Assembly: GCA_051208035.1 (NCBI GenBank)
Contig: JBPJFZ010000027.1
Coordinates: 1-10,831 of the forward strand
Direction: 5' to 3'
DNA: 10,831 nucleotides
Source of the DNA: JACKOB01 sp024234575
GTDB taxonomy: Bacteria; Pseudomonadota; Gammaproteobacteria; Pseudomonadales; Oleiphilaceae
Shown: in pieces, positions 6,278-10,831 of the stretch
How the letters are laid out: every line of letters starts with the position of its first letter
Position numbering within the stretch: the stretch's first letter is position 1
The notes under the pieces: generated by a model
The model's input: only the letters and a program-made list of their open reading frames with translations
Database searches by the model: none
Told to the model about the DNA's origin: nothing
Translations under genes and position numbers: made by a program

Positions 6278-7318
6278 TTAATGAGTCTCTTTTTTTGATT
6301 CATTGTTTGGTTCATTTCTTTCCACATTTTTCACATCAGAAAGTTGATGAATTCGGTTTTGTAAGTTTTCTAAGGTGCTTAATAGTGTTTCAAATTCGGG
6401 TAGTTCACCGAAGATCATTTCTTTCATGGCGAGATAATCGGCTTTCAGCGCCTTTTGATGCTCTGCGCTGGGTAGTAGGGTTAAACCTTGGCAAGTCGCT
6501 GTTTGGTAATTTGCCCAAGCCATGGGGTAAAACTTTTGTTTAAATACGACGACGTCTTCTAGCAAAGCCTTATCTGCCAGAGCGCGAGTGGCACAACTTG
6601 TATTGGCCATTCGGTAGACATCGTAGTAATGGCGTGCATAACGTGAAGGCAAAGTTTTATCTGTTGGCCGATGCGCTTCAGCATGCAAGATAGTGAGCTT
6701 TTCCCAAAAAGTTCGTTCTGCCAAAATGGTGGGTATTTCTACTGAAACTTCGGTAAAGGCTTTTGGAAAATACTCGGCTGCATAGCTGCTTATGGCGCAC
6801 TGTTGTTTCGGTAACATCGCCGCCAAAGGGCCGATTTCGAGCCTGACAATGGGCCGTAAATAACCTGCGGCAAATTCAGCCGGATATTCAATATTAATGG
6901 TATGTGGGTCATGCTCATCTAGCCTGGCCGAACAATGAGGCTGAAAACCTTGCTGAACCGCAGGCAAGAGCGTTTCCCTAATGTACTTTTGTGCGGCTTC
7001 GTTAATGCTGCTATTCAAACGCCCTTGCTGGGTTTTACTGCGATCTGCTTGCGGGTCTTGTTCACTCAAGCCGCGCCAATCGAGTATCAGGTCGATATCT
7101 TCAGAAAAACGCTCGATTAAACCATAGGCTTTCGACAGGCTGGTGCCGCCTTTAAAACATAAATGCTTGGCAATATCGGGCAAGCTGAATAATTGCTGTA
7201 AGGTCCAGACGATCCAAAAGTCTTTTTCAGCTGCCGCTGGGGTAATACCCATTTTACTGGCGGTAGCTGAAAACAATTCTTTACGCTGGTTGGCTGGCTT
7301 GGCTGCGACTGTTTTCAT
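6278..7318 (-). CDS. abiEii: AbiEii/AbiGii-type nucleotidyltransferase toxin
   Basis: This is the toxin of a type IV-class AbiE toxin-antitoxin pair, a DNA polymerase beta-like nucleotidyltransferase; relatives such as MenT act on tRNA ends. The 346 residues show EKDFW (31-35), the nucleotide-binding FKGGTSLSKA (55-64) followed by the metal-binding pair in FSEDIDL (D74, D76), a later EKL (206-208) in 'ERTFWEKLTILHAEAHR', and RYARHYYDVYRM (226-237) with the conserved D233. All key residues are present, so it looks active. Its ATG at 7318 overlaps the stop of abiEi (ATGA) and its own stop abuts the hsdM start, so it is translationally linked on both sides. The last 25 or so residues are polar and may be dispensable. 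Placing a toxin pair within an hsd operon suggests a guardian or addiction role, which is inference. Confidence 0.9.
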   Translation of the reverse strand: MKTVAAKPANQRKELFSATASKMGITPAAAEKDFWIVWTLQQLFSLPDIAKHLCFKGGTSLSKAYGLIERFSEDIDLILDWRGLSEQDPQADRSKTQQGRLNSSINEAAQKYIRETLLPAVQQGFQPHCSARLDEHDPHTINIEYPAEFAAGYLRPIVRLEIGPLAAMLPKQQCAISSYAAEYFPKAFTEVSVEIPTILAERTFWEKLTILHAEAHRPTDKTLPSRYARHYYDVYRMANTSCATRALADKALLEDVVVFKQKFYPMAWANYQTATCQGLTLLPSAEHQKALKADYLAMKEMIFGELPEFETLLSTLENLQNRIHQLSDVKNVERNEPNNESKKETH

Positions 7319-7995
7319 GGCTGCTTCTCGCTATCGCTCATGGCTGTTTTTTCGCTCATGGCTATTTCAAGCACCTTTTGTACTTTGCTCTGTACCCAAC
7401 TGGTTACATATTGCGTGTCTTTGGCGATGGCTTGCTTTTTCTTTGCTGTAAACGCTGTCGTGGAATGAAGGTAGCTTGCCATTTGTTTTAAGCTTGCCTC
7501 ATCACTGCCATTTTCACCCAAGGCTTCAATCCCCTGCACTAATAATGCACTTTGTGGGTATTTCAGGTTGAGGTGGGTAAAGCGTGCCTTTTTAAAACTG
7601 AGTTCCTGATCCAAGACCTGATAGCTTTTACTCGGGCCATCGCTCAGGTAAATATAACGTGTGGGTACTTGGGTTGAGATTCCCATAATATTGAGTGCTG
7701 CATTCCCCGACACTTGTATGTTCCAACCAAATTTTCGGGCAATGGCATGCGCTACCTGATCCATATCCGGGCCAAGTGCCTGCTGAAGCCATTTACTGTA
7801 TAAGGGGTAGTCGTATAAACCGCGACTCAGACGCCGAATCGTGCCTTTTTTGGCTAAGCGTGACAGTGCTTTATCGATCGATTCAGCATCCGCAAGCAGG
7901 CTAAAATCTTTTCTTGAAAAAGACCACCCCCTACCATTACCATAAACAACACTAATTATTTGTTTTTCAATACTTTTACTTGAATCATCTATCAT
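7315..7995 (-). CDS. abiEi: AbiEi-type antitoxin (DUF6088), autoregulator
   Basis: This is the antitoxin partner of abiEii. From the ATG at 7995 it has 226 residues: an N-terminal winged helix-turn-helix (about 8-62) with GWSFSRKDF (23-31) and the diagnostic 'LSRLAKKGTIRRLSRGLYDYP' (44-64), then a C-terminal domain (about 70-210), the half that in AbiEi proteins neutralises the toxin. In AbiE systems the winged helix represses its own promoter. The frame stays open up to a GTG at 8088, but those 31 extra residues do not resemble the family. The inverted repeat at 8001-8030 lies in that interval, so I prefer 7995 although its ribosome binding site is weak (GGA, seven bases away). The stop overlaps the toxin start (ATGA), as usual for such pairs. 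Confidence 0.85.
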   Translation of the reverse strand: MIDDSSKSIEKQIISVVYGNGRGWSFSRKDFSLLADAESIDKALSRLAKKGTIRRLSRGLYDYPLYSKWLQQALGPDMDQVAHAIARKFGWNIQVSGNAALNIMGISTQVPTRYIYLSDGPSKSYQVLDQELSFKKARFTHLNLKYPQSALLVQGIEALGENGSDEASLKQMASYLHSTTAFTAKKKQAIAKDTQYVTSWVQSKVQKVLEIAMSEKTAMSDSEKQP

Positions 7996-8000
7996 ACATT

Positions 8001-8030
8001 TGTCCGGAAAAACCTTATTCTTTCCTGACA
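8001..8030. promoter_or_regulatory. Candidate AbiEi operator (imperfect inverted repeat)
   Basis: TGTCCGGAAA (8001-8010) and TTTCCTGACA (8021-8030) are inverted copies with one mismatch and a 10-base spacer. The repeat ends five bases before the preferred abiEi start at 7995, within the 99-base gap after rmuC, the largest gap in the operon. AbiEi proteins are known to repress by binding inverted repeats near their promoter. I could not pick a convincing -10/-35 pair here. Confidence 0.5.
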
Positions 8031-8094
8031 GCGTAGCATATTTATTCGCTGGCCGCATTTGGGGTTCTTCCCGTCCAAAAGCTTGCACTGGATC

Positions 8095-10143
8095 TTAACC
8101 CTCTTTCTCTAGTGAGGGTAAATCTGATTCATCGGCTTCGGCTTGCTCTTCATCCAACTGAAGACTCCTGCTATCCATTTCACTGGCTACTTCGATGATG
8201 TCATCGTCTTGCGTTTCTGGCAGTAAGGTTTGTTCTTCAATTTCATTTATCGGTTCGACAATCATCGATAAGCGTTCGGTTTCGAAATCCATGTGTGCAG
8301 CATCTAGTTGTGGCAGAGACTTGCTTACTTTGGCAGAGAGCTGATTAAACCGATCAACCTTGCCATACAAGCCTTGCTGCCCCACCAATGCTCTAACAGT
8401 ATTATTGTAGTGAGTGCTAGCCGTATTAAGCGTGCCACCTAGCTTGCTGAGGCGTTCAGCCACGGTACAGACCTGATTGTAGATATCACCGGCTTTTTCA
8501 CTGATCTCGCGCGCTTCGGCATTACTGCGTTCTATCATCCATAAATTTGAAACTGTGCGAAGTATGGGTATTAAGGTGGTGTGCGATACCAGCACGACAT
8601 TCTTCTTATAGCCGTATTCGAACAAGTCTTTATTAGACTTTAAGGCTTCTATGTATGCGGGCTCGATTGGCATAAACATCAGAACAAAACTGGGGCTGTG
8701 CATGCCAACTACGTTGGTGTAATCCTTCGAAGAAAGATCATCGATATGCTTGCGGACGGCTTTGACATGCTCGGCCATGGCCACTTGGTAACTTTCAGGC
8801 GTTTCAGCAGACACCGCACGGTCGTACGCCACCATAGAGACTTTGCTGTCGATAATGATGTGCTTGTTGTCTGGTAGCTTGATCAGGTAATCCGTTTGCT
8901 TTTGTTTGCCTTCCGCATCCTTGAAGGAGCTTTGCACCTCGAAATGCGCTTCTTCTACCAGGCCACTCATTTCAAGTGTACGGCGTAATTGCGCCTCACC
9001 CCAGGCTCCGCGTTGCTGCGAGTCACCTTTTAAAGCAGAGGTTAAGTTATTGGCTTCTGCTGACATTTTCAGACCAATATCCAATACTTTTTTAATTTCG
9101 GCATTGAGGTTTGCGCCATCTTTTACCGATTCGTTATGAACCGTATCGACACGTTTTTGAAAGGCCTCGATCTGTTCACGGAAAGGTTTGAGCATACCGT
9201 CAATACTGTTTTGACTGGTTTGAGTAAAAGTTTTCCCCTTCTCTTCAAAAATTTTGTTGGCCAGGTTTTCAAAGTCTTTTTTCAGTTCTTCTTTTTGCTT
9301 ATTGAAGGTATCGACTTCACGAACATGGCTGGCTTGGCGCTCTTCGAGTGTTGTTTTTAATTCGGTATATTCTTTATTCAGTGAGTGATGCCTATTTTGC
9401 AGGTCTTCCAATTGCTGCTTTAGCGCTTGGTGCTCCTGACGTAATTCTGCAAAATGCTCTCTGGATTTTTCAACAGAAGTACTTAAACCTTCTGCCCGAT
9501 TACTCTCTTCCGTCAGCTTGGTTTTTAATTCATCTACCTTGTTGCGTTCAAGTTGTAGCAAGCCATCTGAATTTTCCAAACGTTGTCTTAAGTCTTGAAT
9601 CGTTTTTGTGTTTTCTGCTTTTTCGGTTTCAAGCGCTTGGGCTTTTTTACCTTCAAGTGACAATTGTTCTTTAATTCGATCTGCGTCTAAAGTCGATTCT
9701 TTTAAGTTAGTAGCAGACTGCTCGAGCCGCACTTGCAGGTCTTGCACTTGCTCTTTGTATGCACGCATATCTGCCTGAGCGGTTTGATTGGACTTTTCAG
9801 CTTCGTGTTTGGCTTGATTCGCTGCTTCTAACTTTTGCTCCAAGGACACAACTCTTGCACTTTCTTTGTCACAAGATTGTTGCGCATGCGTAAACTGTGC
9901 TGAAAGCTTGGTCGTTTCCTGATTAGCAGCATTTAACTTTTCATTTAATCGCGTATTTTCAAGCGTTTTCTCACTGATAAAATCGGAAGCCTTGCTTAGC
10001 TGTGCTGTTAAGTGATCAATTTGAGCGTGAGACTCTGCCAAGGTTTTCGCGCTGCGGCTTTTTACCCATAAAAAGGCGATGAGGTAAGCCAGAATAGCTG
10101 CAAGCAATGCAGAAACTCCGCTTATGATGATTGTCTGTTCCAT
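8095..10143 (-). CDS. rmuC: RmuC-family DNA recombination protein, membrane anchored
   Basis: RmuC proteins limit DNA rearrangement at inverted repeats and are predicted nucleases. The 682 residues comprise one N-terminal membrane helix (about 6-27), a very long coiled coil (about 30-300), the RmuC core (about 300-600) with KGDSQQRGAWGE (372-383), DYLIKLPDNKHIIIDSKVS (418-436, containing the acidic and lysine residues of the nuclease-like fold) and MPIEPAY (491-497), and a strongly acidic C-terminal tail. It is longer than most RmuC proteins I know of, through the coiled coil and tail. The start at 10143 follows an AAGGA motif by about ten bases. It lies 51 bases after the hsdR remnant and before the toxin pair. 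Location within a restriction operon suggests a defence-associated paralogue rather than the housekeeping copy; that is inference. Confidence 0.93.
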   Translation of the reverse strand: MEQTIIISGVSALLAAILAYLIAFLWVKSRSAKTLAESHAQIDHLTAQLSKASDFISEKTLENTRLNEKLNAANQETTKLSAQFTHAQQSCDKESARVVSLEQKLEAANQAKHEAEKSNQTAQADMRAYKEQVQDLQVRLEQSATNLKESTLDADRIKEQLSLEGKKAQALETEKAENTKTIQDLRQRLENSDGLLQLERNKVDELKTKLTEESNRAEGLSTSVEKSREHFAELRQEHQALKQQLEDLQNRHHSLNKEYTELKTTLEERQASHVREVDTFNKQKEELKKDFENLANKIFEEKGKTFTQTSQNSIDGMLKPFREQIEAFQKRVDTVHNESVKDGANLNAEIKKVLDIGLKMSAEANNLTSALKGDSQQRGAWGEAQLRRTLEMSGLVEEAHFEVQSSFKDAEGKQKQTDYLIKLPDNKHIIIDSKVSMVAYDRAVSAETPESYQVAMAEHVKAVRKHIDDLSSKDYTNVVGMHSPSFVLMFMPIEPAYIEALKSNKDLFEYGYKKNVVLVSHTTLIPILRTVSNLWMIERSNAEAREISEKAGDIYNQVCTVAERLSKLGGTLNTASTHYNNTVRALVGQQGLYGKVDRFNQLSAKVSKSLPQLDAAHMDFETERLSMIVEPINEIEEQTLLPETQDDDIIEVASEMDSRSLQLDEEQAEADESDLPSLEKEG

Positions 10144-10194
10144 GGTTTAGGATTCCTTTATAACTCTTAAAATAACGTTTTATCAGTTTACTTA

Positions 10195-10704
10195 TTAACT
10201 GTTAGCGGGCGGTGTTTGCTCAAGAAATGGCCGCAACAAGCTCACCAGATCAGACACATCGGACTCTTGAAATACGCCATCGATTCCTTCGTGGGAAATA
10301 CTATCGAAAGGTGAGTCGTAGAGTTTTTCAACGGTAATCGTGCCGTGCAGTGCGATATAGTTTTTCAATAAATTCATAAATCTTACTTGCTGCGCCGTTA
10401 GGTTTGGATGGGCGTGCAAGAAGTTTTGAAAGTGCAGTTCGACAGCTTGTGGGTCCATCCCGATTAGTTGGCGCACGGTGATATGTAGTTGTTCAGCTGT
10501 GCGGCCATAAAACTCGTTTAACACCTTTAAATTCACACCAGGGTGCGATGTAAGAATGGTCGAGGTTAAACTAAGAAGTTCAGATGCATCAACAGGCTGA
10601 TCTTGATAGACCTTCTGCAAGATGGGGTTGGTATCGACCATTTTGTCTAGAATATCTTTTAGTCTTCGACGATAGGCCATCGCTTCGTTTGCACCTGCGA
10701 TATA
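10195..10704 (-). pseudogene. hsdR: C-terminal remnant of type I restriction subunit HsdR
   Basis: HsdR is the ATP-driven translocase and nuclease of type I systems, usually about 800-1100 residues. Only the last 169 codons remain. They match the C-terminal HsdR domain of EcoEI type: YRRRLKDIL near the start, QPVDASELLSL, then 'LTAQQVRFMNLLKNYIALHG', a LYDSPF element, and a C-terminal DGVFQE segment. The frame is open upstream of the first ATG (10680) right up to 10704, where the terminal repeat of an IS256-family element begins. The missing nuclease and helicase domains lie beyond the IS or are lost. A small protein from the ATG at 10680 could still be made, but it would be inactive in restriction. 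The stop is 51 bases before rmuC. Confidence 0.87.
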
Positions 10705-10733
10705 GACCCTGTAACAGATTCTGTGTAACTGCC
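10705..10733. repeat. Probable terminal inverted repeat of the IS256-family element
   Basis: The 29 bases start GACCCTGTAACAG at the outer end and run to GTAACTGCC at the transposase stop. Position and composition fit an IS256-family end. Without the other end the exact border may be off by a few bases. Confidence 0.6.
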
Positions 10734-10735
10734 AT

Positions 10736-10831
10736 TTAGTTAATGTGCTTTTCGAGGCGTTCCTCGAACTCGATAATAAAACGACTCATCGCCTGACGCC
10801 AGTTTTGAATGGGCATCGTCCATTTTTTGCT
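10736..10831 (-). CDS. IS256-family transposase, C-terminal fragment
   Basis: Thirty-one codons and the stop (TAA at 10738-10736) are visible; the gene begins outside the window. The residues KKWTMPIQNWRQAMSRF, then IIEFEERLEK at the end, are the typical tail of IS256-type (MULE-related, DDE) transposases: 'W-x-MPI-x-NW-x-x-A-x-x-x-F'. The stop sits next to the terminal repeat as usual. Nothing can be said about activity. Confidence 0.85.
   Translation of the reverse strand, partial: SKKWTMPIQNWRQAMSRFIIEFEERLEKHIN

Larger units (their letters stand above)
10705..10831 (-). mobile_element. End of an IS256-family insertion sequence in hsdR (partial)
   Basis: The segment contains the last codons of an IS256-type transposase and, just after its stop, a probable terminal repeat whose outer end abuts the hsdR frame. 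The transposase points toward hsdR and rmuC, so this is the right end of the element. The other end, the target duplication (8-9 bp in this family) and any remaining hsdR lie outside the window. Whether transcription leaving the IS drives the downstream genes cannot be told from here. Confidence 0.8.

Noticed and set aside
7996..8088. N-terminal extension of AbiEi from GTG 8088
   Set aside because: The extra 31 residues do not look like the family, and the interval contains the inverted repeat expected of an operator. It stays possible as an alternative start.
10144..10194. Promoter between the hsdR remnant and rmuC
   Set aside because: The best hexamers (TTAATA and TATTTT) match the consensus poorly, so I do not call one.

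Overview
The window looks like a piece of gammaproteobacterial chromosome. The type I restriction genes, RmuC, AbiE-type proteins and both insertion sequences resemble versions common in marine or environmental Gammaproteobacteria; this rests on protein resemblance, not a search. It is accessory DNA: both ends lie inside insertion sequences, and a probable tRNA-type attachment junction sits near the left side.

Left part (1-1670). A probable IS66-family end enters from the left (1-135), and its terminal repeat seems to supply the stop codon of an unrecognised 153-codon gene (132-593, minus). A non-coding, partly AT-rich stretch follows. Then comes a plus-strand gene for a DUF7673-like protein (1117-1520), a family I associate with integrative elements; its 5' part appears to be in the wrong frame. 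This part ends at 21 bases that match, with correct spacing, the 3' end of a tRNA (1649-1669). A perfect hairpin terminator (1677-1712) and a cluster of GTGCC repeats (1717-1792) follow. I read this as an integration junction between two mobile segments, or between an island and the chromosome.

Right part (1921-10704, all minus strand). This is a tightly packed type I restriction-modification operon with passengers. In transcription order: the C-terminal remnant of hsdR, rmuC, an AbiE-type toxin-antitoxin pair (abiEi, abiEii), hsdM, hsdS, a coiled-coil protein with two membrane helices (DUF6161-like) and a 115-residue unknown. Most junctions overlap or abut. From 10705 to the end of the window lies the end of an IS256-family element that cuts into hsdR.

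Working together. A complete version would be a restriction-modification system with a toxin-antitoxin pair, a RmuC protein and two unknowns embedded in the operon. Here it seems decayed: hsdR is truncated by the IS, and hsdM has one in-frame TAA between its SAM-binding motif and its catalytic NPPF motif. HsdS, AbiEi, AbiEii, RmuC and the two downstream genes remain open. The order 'restriction lost first, methylation lost later' would be the survivable one. An inverted repeat just upstream of the likely abiEi start suggests that the toxin-antitoxin pair has its own autoregulated promoter inside the operon and may outlive the dead restriction genes.
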